The position numbers and the translations under genes are program-made. A DNA stretch of 63,438 bases, taken from the NCBI GenBank assembly GCA_934254985.1, contig CAKQMS010000013.1:1-63438 (forward strand), written 5' to 3'. Below the pieces are notes generated by a model, which ran no database searches, was not told where the DNA came from, and saw only the letters and a program-made list of their open reading frames with translations. The stretch comes from an uncultured Prevotella sp. (lineage in GTDB: Bacteria; Bacteroidota; Bacteroidia; Bacteroidales; Bacteroidaceae). Positions 24,709 through 35,239 of the stretch are shown piece after piece. Position 1 is the stretch's first letter. Every line of letters begins with the position of its first letter.

Positions 24709-25329
24709 CTATAAAATATCTAGTCCTACGGCTTTAGTTGCATGCTTGGCAATTCTTTCATATACTATGCCTAAGTCTGCAAATCTAACTAATGAGTTCA
24801 TTGCTGCATGTGCAACACCGACATTAGTTCCTTGTAGAGCTGTTATTGCCTGGTCTACATATTCATTAATACCACGCTCGTTAGGTTCTTGTCCATTACT
24901 AAAGAGTCTGCCAACAATACTGAATCCACAAAGCTGATATAGAGGTTTCTCAGAAGCCATCCATTTGTATGCAATCTCAGGAGCGTAATCTACATACTGC
25001 AAAAGATTGAGAGCAAGCATTTCTGCCATTTCTTGAGACACCACCTGCTCCATCCATATATCAGCAATCTCTGCATCCATCTTGTCGGCAGGCATGAGCA
25101 TTGTTGCCAGTATCTTACACTCACGGATATTCTCTTTCCAAAGTGCAATAGCCAATTCGAAATCTTTGTCGTATTTCGAAGCAAGTGTTCTAAGATTAAC
25201 GAGGTTTACTCCCCAGTTAATTTTATATTCTACACCTTTCTCTCTCATAGAGTGGCTCGCAACTCCATTCATCATAGAACGGAACGAGCGCTTTATCTCT
25301 TTCAGTATTTCGTTTTTCTCTTCAGTCAT
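24709..25329 (-). CDS. HEAT-like / DNA alkylation repair-type helical protein
   Basis: From the ATG at 25329 this is 206 residues, all predicted helix. The sequence (SFRSMMNGVASHSMREKGVEYKINWGVN, then paired helices with AIALWKENIRECKILATMLM) resembles the AlkD/DNA-alkylation-repair HEAT proteins annotated in Bacteroidales. I cannot see the acidic residue set needed to claim glycosylase activity. An in-frame ATG at 25407 directly abuts the stop of the preceding gene, but the intervening 26 codons overlap a palindrome and do not look like protein. It is the last gene after the AraC-type regulator and dipeptidyl peptidase III. Confidence 0.75.
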   Translation of the reverse strand: MTEEKNEILKEIKRSFRSMMNGVASHSMREKGVEYKINWGVNLVNLRTLASKYDKDFELAIALWKENIRECKILATMLMPADKMDAEIADIWMEQVVSQEMAEMLALNLLQYVDYAPEIAYKWMASEKPLYQLCGFSIVGRLFSNGQEPNERGINEYVDQAITALQGTNVGVAHAAMNSLVRFADLGIVYERIAKHATKAVGLDIL

Positions 25330-25356
25330 AATATATAAATATGTATTAACATAATT

Positions 25357-25397
25357 AAGACGTATGCCATACGTCTTGATGACGATAGCATACGTCT
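25357..25397. promoter_or_regulatory. Palindrome with a third half-site upstream of the HEAT-like gene
   Basis: AAGACGTATG (25357-25366) and its complement CATACGTCTT (25368-25377) flank one base. A further CATACGTCT copy begins at 25389, exactly 21 bp after the second arm. It occupies the 78-nt leader between dipeptidyl peptidase III and the HEAT-like gene. It could be an operator or a hairpin; no T tract marks it as a terminator. Confidence 0.55.
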
Positions 25398-25407
25398 GAG
25401 AAATCAT

Positions 25408-27381
25408 TTATAGTAAGCCATATTCGTGGCTATATCTAAGCATCTGCTGCTCGTAAGTTTCGGTGTAGTCTGCTACTACATCCTTTACTTCACCATTGTC
25501 TGCATAAATAATTTTAAGCCAAGGGTTTAAGAATCCTTTATAAGGTGCTATATTAAGAGTTTTATATCGCTCAAGAATCTCGTTGTGAAGTTCTGCATCA
25601 ACCTTCACTCCATAGGCTTCTACAAGTTCTCTTGCTGACAAGAAATCACCTTCGCTCTTTATTCGCTGCACTTCAGCAAGCAGATGAGCAAAGGCTTGAC
25701 GAAGCTTCTGATAGTCGTTTACAATAAGATAAGTTTTGCCATCAATCTTCTTTAGCTCTACTGCACCGTCGCCATTATCTAAAGCCCAGCGAGCTATCAA
25801 TGCACGATTACGCATATGGGCTTCCTCTATCTGATGACCTGGTTTGATTCTAACTAGCTGAGTCATCAAGCCATTCATCATATAGGTATAATATTGCGAC
25901 TTATAAGCCTCTGAATCTGGAACAAGTCCAAGGTCTACAAGCTTTTGATCGGCAATATAATATAATCCGAACAAGTCTGCTCGAGCTTCCTCTATTGTGT
26001 TGGAATACGCCTTTAGCGCATCAGGGTCTACTCCAGGAAGAAGTTGACCACTACCATGACCAAGACATTCGTGCAAATCTGTATGTAAATCATCGCAGAG
26101 ATTACCATACTTGTCAATAATTGAACGAGTTGGCTCGTCTATAACAAAATCTTTATCAAAACCATTGACTCTTGCAGCCTTATTATAAGCGTCTGTTAGA
26201 TTACCTATAGTAACACTCTTCGAACCATGTTCTGCTCTTATCCAGTCAGCATTAGGGAGATTAATGCCGATAGCTGTTGATGGATATTCATCGCCACCAA
26301 GCATTGCCGCACAAACAACGTTGGCTGTTACACCTTTCACAGTCTTCTTCTTGAAACGAGGGTCTACAGGCGAGTTGTCTTCAAACCATTGAGCATTATC
26401 GCTAATAGTACGTGTTCGACGAGTTGCTACTAAATCTTTATATTCTACGATGCCTTCCCATGAAGCTTTTAATCCAAGCGGATCGTTATAAACTTCGATA
26501 AAGCCATTAATAAAATCTATTCTTCCATCTTGCTCTTTAAGCCATTCGATAGAATATTCATCAAATATTCGCAAGTCGCCTGTCTGATAATAACTTATAA
26601 GCAGAGATATTATCTTTTGCTGCTGCTCGTTTTCTGCATATTCGGCAGCTTGACGCAGGTAAGACACTATTGTTTCTATAGCCTTACCATACATGCCGTC
26701 TATTTTCCATACTTGCTCTATCAATTCTCCATTCTGTTTTATCAAACGAGAGTTGAGACCAAACGAAGGAGGATTCTTGTCGACTGTAGCTTTAAGCGCA
26801 GAATAATAGTCCTCTACTTCCTTTTGCGAAACATCATGATAGAAGTTGCAAGCCGAAGTTGCCACAAGATCGCATCCGTCAGCTTTATTAACCTTCTTTG
26901 GCTGGAAGCTTGGGTCGAAGATTGCAAACTTAAGTCTATCAAACAAACCTTCAACAGTCTCACCTTCGGTTAATGGTAACAAAGAAGGCTCGATGCTTTT
27001 CATAGCATCAAGAAGGAATGCTGGAGAGAACCCAGGAGCAAACTTCTCGGAACCATAATGATGGTAAATACCATTGCTAAACCATATACGCATAAGATAT
27101 ATAGTCATAGCTATGAAGTCTTCACACTCTTTGTTACCCTGATAATTAACATATACGGCCTCTAACACCTTTCGGATGTCGAGGTTATAAAAACCAAATT
27201 GGTCGGTAGTGATATCTCTACCGGCCAATGTTGCTTTACTCAAATAATAAACATAGAGTTTCTGTCTTAAAGACAAAGATTCGAAACCATTGAGGCGATA
27301 ACGTAGCATCTGTATGTCTGCAAAACGCTCGCCAGAATAGCAAAAACCATCAAACTCTGAATTTCTATTCTGCTGTTGCAT
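25408..27381 (-). CDS. Dipeptidyl peptidase III-type zinc peptidase (family M49)
   Basis: This 657-residue protein has the M49 zinc motif HECLGH (His437, Glu438, His442) followed by GSGQLLPG, and the second zinc ligand motif IEEARADLFGLYY with Glu464/Glu465. These enzymes release dipeptides from the N-terminus of short peptides. It lacks a signal peptide and should be cytosolic, whereas several Bacteroidales homologues are lipoproteins. The start codon lies inside the 3' end of the AraC-type gene (17-nt overlap), which suggests coupled expression. The length fits the bacterial family (about 650-700). Confidence 0.95.
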   Translation of the reverse strand: MQQQNRNSEFDGFCYSGERFADIQMLRYRLNGFESLSLRQKLYVYYLSKATLAGRDITTDQFGFYNLDIRKVLEAVYVNYQGNKECEDFIAMTIYLMRIWFSNGIYHHYGSEKFAPGFSPAFLLDAMKSIEPSLLPLTEGETVEGLFDRLKFAIFDPSFQPKKVNKADGCDLVATSACNFYHDVSQKEVEDYYSALKATVDKNPPSFGLNSRLIKQNGELIEQVWKIDGMYGKAIETIVSYLRQAAEYAENEQQQKIISLLISYYQTGDLRIFDEYSIEWLKEQDGRIDFINGFIEVYNDPLGLKASWEGIVEYKDLVATRRTRTISDNAQWFEDNSPVDPRFKKKTVKGVTANVVCAAMLGGDEYPSTAIGINLPNADWIRAEHGSKSVTIGNLTDAYNKAARVNGFDKDFVIDEPTRSIIDKYGNLCDDLHTDLHECLGHGSGQLLPGVDPDALKAYSNTIEEARADLFGLYYIADQKLVDLGLVPDSEAYKSQYYTYMMNGLMTQLVRIKPGHQIEEAHMRNRALIARWALDNGDGAVELKKIDGKTYLIVNDYQKLRQAFAHLLAEVQRIKSEGDFLSARELVEAYGVKVDAELHNEILERYKTLNIAPYKGFLNPWLKIIYADNGEVKDVVADYTETYEQQMLRYSHEYGLL

Positions 27382-27862
27382 TTTTTACTTTATTCTTAGA
27401 ACCTGGTTTTCTTCCTCTCTTCTTGGGCTTTTCAGCTAATTGAGGATGTTGAGCCAGATGTGCCATTTTATATTCACGAGGAGTCATACCTTTAAACTTG
27501 TAGAAGGACGCATAGAATGACTGACGGTTAGCAAAACCCACCATATCAGAGATATCCTCCATGTTTAGGTCTTGGTAACGTTTGTCGACCAGCAAAGTCA
27601 TCGCCTCGTCAATACGATATTTATTGACGAATGAAGTGTAGTTCATGTGGAAACGAACATTGACAACTGCTGAAATGTAACGAGTATTAGTATGCAAATC
27701 TTCTGCAAGCTGTTTGGCAGAATAATCCTTGTCCTTATACTTCTTTTGTATAAGAATAATTTCTAGGATTTTCTCCTTAAGCTCATCCATTAACTTTGGG
27801 CTTACCAAGGTACGATAGGCAGCCTCTTTCTCTTTGCGTTCAGTAATGTTATACTTTGCCAT
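27365..27862 (-). CDS. AraC-type HTH regulator with AT-hook-like tail
   Basis: This 165-residue protein carries an AraC-type double helix-turn-helix (about residues 45-132: YSAKQLAEDLHTNTRYISAVVN and MEDISDMVGFANRQSFYASFYKFKGMTPREYK, the second being the AraC signature). It has no ligand-binding domain. The tail KKRGRKPGSKNK (147-158) is close to an AT-hook, which would grip the minor groove of A/T-rich DNA. It overlaps the dipeptidyl peptidase III gene by 17 nt and may control it. A -7-like box TAAATTTG lies at 27898-27905 without a clear -33. Confidence 0.88.
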   Translation of the reverse strand: MAKYNITERKEKEAAYRTLVSPKLMDELKEKILEIILIQKKYKDKDYSAKQLAEDLHTNTRYISAVVNVRFHMNYTSFVNKYRIDEAMTLLVDKRYQDLNMEDISDMVGFANRQSFYASFYKFKGMTPREYKMAHLAQHPQLAEKPKKRGRKPGSKNKVKNATAE

Positions 27863-28086
27863 GATCTTTACCTTTTAATTATTAATATTTCTTTCTGCAA
27901 ATTTATGCATTTATTCTTTAATATAAAAAGTTTTTATAGTTTTTTATCGTTAAAAAAGCAAAAAGTATGACACCGCAATTATTACATTCCCATTATGTGT
28001 TCAACATACCATTAAACTACATGCTGATTAAGGCTACCTTTATGGTATACATATAATAATATATCGTGAGAAAAGCTTGATATCTT

Positions 28087-28117
28087 TTTGTTAATCCACA
28101 GGTTTTGTCTAACTTTG
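28087..28117 (+). promoter_or_regulatory. Promoter of the NPP-type phosphodiesterase gene
   Basis: TTTG (28087-28090), 19 nt, TAACTTTG (28110-28117), 37 nt before the start codon. The remaining 292-nt divergent gap before it shows no other clear feature. Confidence 0.85.
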
Positions 28118-28154
28118 CATTATCTTTACACAATATAGATTAACGCAAGAAATC

Positions 28155-29339
28155 ATGAAAAAACTATTCTTAACTACCATTTTATTGGCTTTTGTAGCTA
28201 TCAGCATTTCTGCTAAGAAACATTATACCGTAGTTTTATCGCTTGATGGCTACAGATGGGATTATACTCAATGGTATAATACTCCATTTATGGATATGAT
28301 GGCAGAAAAAGGCGTAGAATCAGGACTTATCCCTTCCTACCCTTCAAAAACATTTCCAAATCATTACACTTTGGCTACAGGATTGTATCCAGACCATCAT
28401 GGCATAGTGGCTAACAATTTCTACGATGTTAAGACTGGTGAATCATTCTCTTTAGGCAATACAGAACAGAAAACTAACCCTGTATATTATGGTGGCGACC
28501 CTATATGGAATACTGCTAAACGTCAAGGACTAAAGACTGCAGTTTTCTATTGGCCTGGTTCTGATGTATGCGTAGGTGGCAGCTACCCTAACACCTATTA
28601 TATATATGACAAGCAACCAAGACTCACTATGCAACAACGTCTGGATAAAATAATTGAGCAATTAGCGTTGCCGGAAACGAAGCGTCCAGACCTTATAATG
28701 GGATATTTGGAAGAACCCGATGGCAATGGTCACAACTTTGGACCACAAGGAAAACAGACAAAAGCAATGGTACAAAAGGTTGACTCTATGCTAACAAACT
28801 TTTATAAACGTATGCAAGCTCTTCCTATTGCCAATGATATAAACCTTATTATCCTCTCAGACCATGGTATGGCATGGGTGGCAAAAGGTAATAATGTGCC
28901 TATACGCCATTTGTTGAAAGACGAATGGTTGGTAAAGATTGAGGGTAATATTCCTGCCAATATCTATGTAAAACCAGGATGCCAGGATTCTGTATATAAT
29001 GCTTTGCAGGGTATCGAACATGCAAGAGTATGGAAGAGAAATAACATACCAGCTCGTCTTCACTATGGTACAAATAGTCGCGTAGGCGATGTGATTGTAG
29101 ACCCTGATTTAGGATGGCTGATACAAGATAAGGAAGCAAACGAAGGTGGAGCTCATGGCTTCGATCCTGAATATAGCGATGTTCATGCTTTGTTTCGAGC
29201 TGTTGGTCCAGACTTCAAACATATCAAACACCCTCACTTTGCCAACGTTAATGTTTATTCCCTTGTCTGTCACCTTTTAGGTATCAAGGAGTCTAAAAAC
29301 GATGGAAATATAGACAATATTAGTACTATTTTGCAGTAA
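28155..29339 (+). CDS. Exported nucleotide pyrophosphatase/phosphodiesterase (alkaline phosphatase superfamily)
   Basis: This 394-residue protein has a signal peptide (ending near SISA-K20). Typical NPP motifs follow: VVLSLDGYRWDY with metal-binding Asp31, PSKTFPNHYTLATGLYPDHHGI with the nucleophile Thr66, DGNGHNFGPQG, ILSDHGM with the second Asp/His pair, and AHGFDPE near the end. Family members split phosphodiester bonds in nucleotides or phospholipids outside the cytoplasm. The protein would be periplasmic or exposed. It lies alone between the regulator operon and uxuA, 80 nt before the latter. Confidence 0.94.
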   Translation: MKKLFLTTILLAFVAISISAKKHYTVVLSLDGYRWDYTQWYNTPFMDMMAEKGVESGLIPSYPSKTFPNHYTLATGLYPDHHGIVANNFYDVKTGESFSLGNTEQKTNPVYYGGDPIWNTAKRQGLKTAVFYWPGSDVCVGGSYPNTYYIYDKQPRLTMQQRLDKIIEQLALPETKRPDLIMGYLEEPDGNGHNFGPQGKQTKAMVQKVDSMLTNFYKRMQALPIANDINLIILSDHGMAWVAKGNNVPIRHLLKDEWLVKIEGNIPANIYVKPGCQDSVYNALQGIEHARVWKRNNIPARLHYGTNSRVGDVIVDPDLGWLIQDKEANEGGAHGFDPEYSDVHALFRAVGPDFKHIKHPHFANVNVYSLVCHLLGIKESKNDGNIDNISTILQ

Positions 29340-29377
29340 TATGTACGATATTGCACCTTAAATATAAATAATACCGC

Positions 29378-29385
29378 TAACTTTG
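29378..29385 (+). promoter_or_regulatory. -7 element before uxuA
   Basis: TAACTTTG, about 35 nt before the uxuA start. Only a distant TTG (29351-29353) could be the -33 part. Confidence 0.5.
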
Positions 29386-29419
29386 CACTAGCAATTAAAC
29401 AAACTATAAAAAGCAAAAT

Positions 29420-30640
29420 ATGGAAAGAACTTGGAGATGGTTTGGTAAGAATGATAAGATAACTCTTGCCATGCTACGCGAGATTGGCGTGGAGGGAATT
29501 GTAACTGCCCTACACGATGTACCTAATGGCGAGGTATGGACTCGCGAAAAGATTAACGACCTCAAAACTTATATCGAAAGCTATGGTATGAGATGGAGTG
29601 TTGTTGAAAGTTTGCCTGTGTCAGAAAGTATAAAATATGCAGGTGCCGACCGTGATCAACTAATCGAAAATTACAAGCAGAGTTTGCGTAATCTTTCAGC
29701 AGAAGGTATACATACAATCTGCTATAACTTTATGCCTGTATTGGACTGGGCACGTACAGACCTTGCTCATCCAAACCCTAACGGCACAACAAACCTTTAT
29801 TTCAGTTATCCAGAATTTGCATACTTCGATATTCATATCTTGAAGCGTGAGAATGCTGCAGAAGACTGGAAGGTTATGGGCGAAAAGATTAATCGCGACA
29901 TCCTTGGCGAAGTGGAAGAGTTGAAAGCTAAGATGACTCCTGCCGACGACCACAAGTTGGTAGATAATATTATCGTAAAGACTCAGGGATTTGTTAGTGG
30001 TAATATTAAGGAAGACGACGAGCATCCTGTTGAATTGTTCCGTCAATTATTAAACCTATACAAAGGCATCACTAAGGAGCAACTCCGCGAAAACATGCGC
30101 TATTTCCTCAACGCCATCATGCCTGTTTGCGAAGAGTGTGATATGTATATGTGCGTTCATCCTGACGACCCTCCATTCCCTATCCTCGGTTTGCCACGTA
30201 TCGTGACATGCGACGAAGACATAGAATGGTTCCTCAATGCTGTTGACAACCCTCATAATGGCTTGACATTCTGTGCAGGCTCGCTTTCAGCAGGCAAACA
30301 CAATGATGTTGTTGCTCTTGCTCGTAAATACGCAAGTCGCACATGGTTCGTACACCTACGTTCATGCCATATCTTCTCTAATGGCGACTTCACCGAAGCA
30401 AGTCATCTTGGCGGACGCGCCGACATCATAGAACTTGCTCGCATCTTCGAGAGTACAAATCCTAAACTTCCTATGCGTGTAGATCATGGTATGACCATGC
30501 TTGGCGACGAGACAAAGGGATATAATGCAGGCTACTCTTTCCTCGGTCGTATGTTTGCCATGGGACAAGTACAGGGTATCCTTGCTACAGTTGACCGCGA
30601 ACTTGGCATTCCATATCATCAGCCAGGATTCTTTGAATAA
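29420..30640 (+). CDS. uxuA: Mannonate dehydratase
   Basis: This 406-residue enzyme converts D-mannonate to 2-keto-3-deoxygluconate in glucuronate catabolism. The sequence matches UxuA from the start (RTWRWFGKNDKITLAMLREIGVEGIVTALHDVPNGEVW, summarised: TWRWFG and LHDVPNGEVW), through YNFMPVLDWARTDL and HPDDPPFPILGLPRI near 250, to HLRSCH and DHGMTMLGDE near 360, which hold metal ligands. The length is normal. The SDR gene follows 42 nt later, giving the usual uxuA-uxuB order. The uronate isomerase and upstream pectin or xylan enzymes are not in this window. Confidence 0.97.
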   Translation: MERTWRWFGKNDKITLAMLREIGVEGIVTALHDVPNGEVWTREKINDLKTYIESYGMRWSVVESLPVSESIKYAGADRDQLIENYKQSLRNLSAEGIHTICYNFMPVLDWARTDLAHPNPNGTTNLYFSYPEFAYFDIHILKRENAAEDWKVMGEKINRDILGEVEELKAKMTPADDHKLVDNIIVKTQGFVSGNIKEDDEHPVELFRQLLNLYKGITKEQLRENMRYFLNAIMPVCEECDMYMCVHPDDPPFPILGLPRIVTCDEDIEWFLNAVDNPHNGLTFCAGSLSAGKHNDVVALARKYASRTWFVHLRSCHIFSNGDFTEASHLGGRADIIELARIFESTNPKLPMRVDHGMTMLGDETKGYNAGYSFLGRMFAMGQVQGILATVDRELGIPYHQPGFFE

Positions 30641-30682
30641 CAATCTCTATAAAACAAATCTTTAAAATATAATATTAATATA

Positions 30683-31495
30683 ATGAAAAATCTATTCGAT
30701 GTTAAAGACCACGTTGTGGTAATAACAGGTGGAACAGGAGTTCTTGGTCGCGCTATTGCAAAATATTTAGCAGAGCAAGGAGCTAAGATTGCCATCCTTG
30801 GAAGAAAAGAGGACGTTGGCAACGCTATCGTTGAAGAGATTAAACAGAATGGTGGCGAGGCTTCTTTTTATAAGACCGACGTAATGAATAAGGAGATCTT
30901 GATTAAGAACCGTGAGGATATTTTGGCAAAATATGGTCGCATCGATTCTCTACTAAACGCTGCTGGTGGCAACATGAAGGGTGCAACTATAGGTCCTGAT
31001 CAAAACTTCTTTGATCTCGACCCAGCACAGTTCCAAACAGTCTTGAATCTTAACCTCACAGGTACCGTTATCCCTACTCAGGTGTTTCTCGAGCCTTTGG
31101 TAAAGCAAGGCAAGGGAACAATAGTAAACTTCTCTTCTATGGCAGCTTTCCGTCCTATGACTCGTGTATGCGGATATGCTGCGGCTAAGGCTGGTATCTC
31201 TAATTTTACAGCCTACATGGCTCATGAGTGTGCAAAGAAGTTTGGCGAAGGCATTCGCGTAAATGCTATAGCTCCAGGTTTCTTTATTACAGAACAAAAC
31301 CGCTCATTGCTTACAAATCCTGACGGTTCGTATACAGAACGTGGCAAGGACGTTATCCGCCAGACTCCATTTGGTAGAATGGGTGAACCAGAAGAATTAT
31401 GTGGCACCATTCAATACCTCATCTCTGATGCCTCTAAGTTTGTTACAGGTACTGTAGCTGTAGTAGATGGTGGCTTCAACATCTTTGCAATGTAA
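30683..31495 (+). CDS. uxuB: SDR-type fructuronate/mannonate oxidoreductase
   Basis: This 270-residue short-chain dehydrogenase has the TGGTGVLGRAIA cofactor loop (residues 17-28), NAAGGN near residue 95, the catalytic Ser in NFSSMAAF and the YAAAKAG motif with Tyr/Lys (near 165-171). It is the short-chain form of D-mannonate oxidoreductase known from Bacillus (YjmF/UxuB), which reduces fructuronate to mannonate. The assignment rests mainly on its place 42 nt after uxuA. It is unrelated to the longer Escherichia coli UxuB. A terminator follows. Confidence 0.9.
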   Translation: MKNLFDVKDHVVVITGGTGVLGRAIAKYLAEQGAKIAILGRKEDVGNAIVEEIKQNGGEASFYKTDVMNKEILIKNREDILAKYGRIDSLLNAAGGNMKGATIGPDQNFFDLDPAQFQTVLNLNLTGTVIPTQVFLEPLVKQGKGTIVNFSSMAAFRPMTRVCGYAAAKAGISNFTAYMAHECAKKFGEGIRVNAIAPGFFITEQNRSLLTNPDGSYTERGKDVIRQTPFGRMGEPEELCGTIQYLISDASKFVTGTVAVVDGGFNIFAM

Positions 31496-31538
31496 GGATA
31501 TTATAATACTGCATCTTAACAAATAAGCAGACAAAACA

Positions 31539-31573
31539 AAAATGGCTAGATTCTATGTGAATCTAGCCATTTT
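31539..31573 (+). terminator. Terminator after uxuB
   Basis: Perfect 15-bp arms (AAAATGGCTAGATTC at 31539-31553; complement 31559-31573) with a 5-nt loop, then TTT-rich sequence. Confidence 0.9.
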
Positions 31574-31652
31574 GTTTATCACTATTCCGAGGTTGGCTTC
31601 AAAGCTTTACCAATACTGCTTCAGCCGTCAACGATACCTGTTAACTCGGGTT

Positions 31653-31740
31653 TATGCTTGCTGTCAAATCCTCGTTTGACTACTACCAAATCTACCTTTG
31701 ACTACTATCAAATCTTCGTTTGACTTCTAGCAAACGTAAT
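31653..31740. repeat. Degenerate 22-bp direct repeat array, locus 2
   Basis: Four tandem 22-bp units begin at 31653, 31675, 31697 and 31719. The two central ones differ at only four positions and share CTACTANCAAATC; the outer ones are more diverged. The core CTATCAAATCT is also present in the array at 4153-4234 (minus strand), which has the same 22-bp period. It lies between the convergent uxuB and YitT-type genes, after the uxuB terminator. Confidence 0.85.
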
Positions 31741-31764
31741 TTTCAACATGAAAACAGAGCTTTT

Positions 31765-32658
31765 CTATTTAATCTTATCGAAGCCCTCACCAAAGACACC
31801 TTGGCAGAACGACTGCGAAACAAGCGCTACAGGGTCAATACGTTTTACGAGGTTGAAAACTTCTTGCGACTCATACTTGCGGGCCAAAACTATAAGGATA
31901 TGTACGTCACCCTTAGAATACCATCCCTTACCATTAACGACGGTGCAACCACGATCTACAGCCTTGTTGATGGTGTCGGCAATCTCTTCATATTTCTTTG
32001 AAATGATAAGGAATTGAACTGTCTGGCGCGAACCATTGATAACATAGTCGCAGCAAACGCTGGCAACAATAGTAAATGCGACACCATATACTATAAGTTC
32101 TGTACTGTGGAACAACAAGTATGATGAAGAAATGATACAACAGTCGATAACCTGCATTGCTCTTCCAAAACTCATACGGGTATACTTGTTGAGCAAAGCC
32201 ACGATGATATCGGTACCACCAGTAGAACCGTTGTGGGAGAACACGATTCCTAAGCCTGCTCCACCAAGCGCACCACCAATAAGAACGTGCATAAACTTAT
32301 CTTCGCCTACTGTGATAATAGGATGTGCTTCGAAGAAAGGTTGTAACACACCAACAAACAATGACATGATACTCACACCGATAACTGTTCGAATAACGAA
32401 CTGCTTGTTCAATGCTTTAAACGCGAGGATAAGCATCATCACATTCAAAACCCAAATCATCACGCCTGGTGGCAAGTTGAAAGCATAGAAAAGCAAGGCT
32501 GATATACCTGCCACACCACCCATCACAACCTTCTCTGGAAGAATAAAGGCAGTATAACCTATAGAATAGGTCAAAATGCCGAATGTGATAAAAAACAAAT
32601 CCTTATAACGCTGAAAATACCGCATAGTAGTGGTATTGGAGCTTATGTCTTTACTCAT
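31765..32658 (-). CDS. YitT-family membrane protein
   Basis: This 297-residue protein has about five or six membrane helices in the N-terminal two thirds, with the family landmarks GGVAGISALLFYAFNLPPGVMIWVLN near residue 55 (summarised: GGVAGIS and NLPPG) and GGTDIIVALLNKYTRMSFG near residue 150. A soluble DUF2179 domain follows at the C-terminus (GRQTVQFLIISKKYEEIADTI; DRGCTVVNGKGWYS; KRIDPVALVSQ). The function of the family is unknown. It is transcribed alone; a -7 box TAACTTTG occurs on the minus strand at 32749-32756. Confidence 0.93.
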   Translation of the reverse strand: MSKDISSNTTTMRYFQRYKDLFFITFGILTYSIGYTAFILPEKVVMGGVAGISALLFYAFNLPPGVMIWVLNVMMLILAFKALNKQFVIRTVIGVSIMSLFVGVLQPFFEAHPIITVGEDKFMHVLIGGALGGAGLGIVFSHNGSTGGTDIIVALLNKYTRMSFGRAMQVIDCCIISSSYLLFHSTELIVYGVAFTIVASVCCDYVINGSRQTVQFLIISKKYEEIADTINKAVDRGCTVVNGKGWYSKGDVHILIVLARKYESQEVFNLVKRIDPVALVSQSFCQGVFGEGFDKIK

Positions 32659-32748
32659 AATATTTAAGATGTTTAAGAAGTTTTTTCTATAAAGGTACTT
32701 TTCTCATACAAAACAGGGCTATAATAGCCGCAATGTCTTTGACAACTG

Positions 32749-32756
32749 CAAAGTTA
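32749..32756 (-). promoter_or_regulatory. -7 element upstream of the YitT-type gene
   Basis: TAACTTTG on the minus strand, about 90 nt before the start codon. Only a TTG-like -33 is seen. Confidence 0.5.
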
Positions 32757-32803
32757 AAATAAAAAAATGAAAAACAAGCATAAACTACTAATAATAAGAT
32801 ATT

Positions 32804-32835
32804 TTTGCCTATTAAGAAAATATTTCGTACCTTTG
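32804..32835 (+). promoter_or_regulatory. Promoter of the ABC-F gene
   Basis: TTTG (32804-32807), 20 nt, TACCTTTG (32828-32835), about 40 nt before the start codon. Confidence 0.87.
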
Positions 32836-32863
32836 CAGCAAAATTCAAATTTTATATAAATAG

Positions 32864-34492
<1,629 letters not shown>

Positions 34493-34515
34493 ACTATAAA
34501 TAAACATATTTTTAT

Positions 34516-34543
34516 ATAGGTGGGTGCTAACACATCCACCTAT
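34516..34543 (+). terminator. Hairpin after the ABC-F gene
   Basis: ATAGGTGG... pairs with ...CCACCTAT (34516-34523 and 34536-34543), extended by three weaker pairs; a TTTATATT run follows. Confidence 0.65.
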
Positions 34544-34602
34544 TTATATTATATGGCACAATATTTGTATTGTAATACATAAAAAACATTAACGATCTAA
34601 TT

Positions 34603-35208
34603 ATGAACAACGAAGAAATAAAAGAGAAAGAGAATACTGCACAGACTGCCAATGAGACAGCAAATGCAGAAAATAATACAGAAAACACTTCAGAAGCAAA
34701 CACAGAAGCTTGCGACAACAAGGAACAGGCTGCTGCTGAGGAAAAAACTGAAGAAAAAGACCCTCTACAGAAGGCTCAAGAGGAATTAGAAAGCCTAAAA
34801 GATAAGTATCTGAGAACTGTAGCCGAATTTGATAACTACAGAAAACGCTCATTGAAAGAAAAGACAGAACTCGTGCTGAATGGTGGCGAGAAGACTATTA
34901 CTGCCATTTTGCCAGTACTTGACGACATGGAGCGTGCTGTTGCTAATGCTGATAAAGCAGATTCTGCGAAAGCTGTAGAAGAAGGTTGGGAACTAATCTT
35001 CAAAAAGCTCAGATCTATTCTTGAAGGATTGGGAGTTAAGAAGATTGATACCGACGATAAGGAATTTGACGTAGACTTCCATGAAGCTATAGCTATGGTT
35101 CCAGGCATGGGTGATGACAAGAAGGGCAAAGTTGTAGACTGTGTACAGACAGGCTATACTTTGAACGACAAAGTGATTAGACATGCAAAAGTGGCTGTAG
35201 GTCAATAA
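34603..35208 (+). CDS. grpE: GrpE nucleotide exchange factor
   Basis: This 201-residue protein has a long acidic, low-complexity N-terminus (about residues 1-50, rich in Glu, Asn, Thr and Ala), a coiled-coil helix (KAQEELESLKDKYLRTVAEFDNYRKR, summarised: YLRTVAEFDNYRKR near residue 72) and the C-terminal beta domain with VDFHEAIAMVPG and GYTLNDKVIRHAKVAVG. It releases ADP from DnaK. It is 31 nt upstream of dnaJ, forming the usual grpE-dnaJ heat-shock pair; dnaK itself is not here. Confidence 0.97.
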   Translation: MNNEEIKEKENTAQTANETANAENNTENTSEANTEACDNKEQAAAEEKTEEKDPLQKAQEELESLKDKYLRTVAEFDNYRKRSLKEKTELVLNGGEKTITAILPVLDDMERAVANADKADSAKAVEEGWELIFKKLRSILEGLGVKKIDTDDKEFDVDFHEAIAMVPGMGDDKKGKVVDCVQTGYTLNDKVIRHAKVAVGQ

Positions 35209-35239
35209 CTTTTAAAACAAACTATAATTTAAAAGAACA

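Noticed and set aside
31496..31764. Possible small gene in the 269-nt gap between uxuB and the YitT-type gene
   Set aside because: Open frames here only read through the 22-bp repeats and the start of the convergent gene; no start signal or protein-like sequence.
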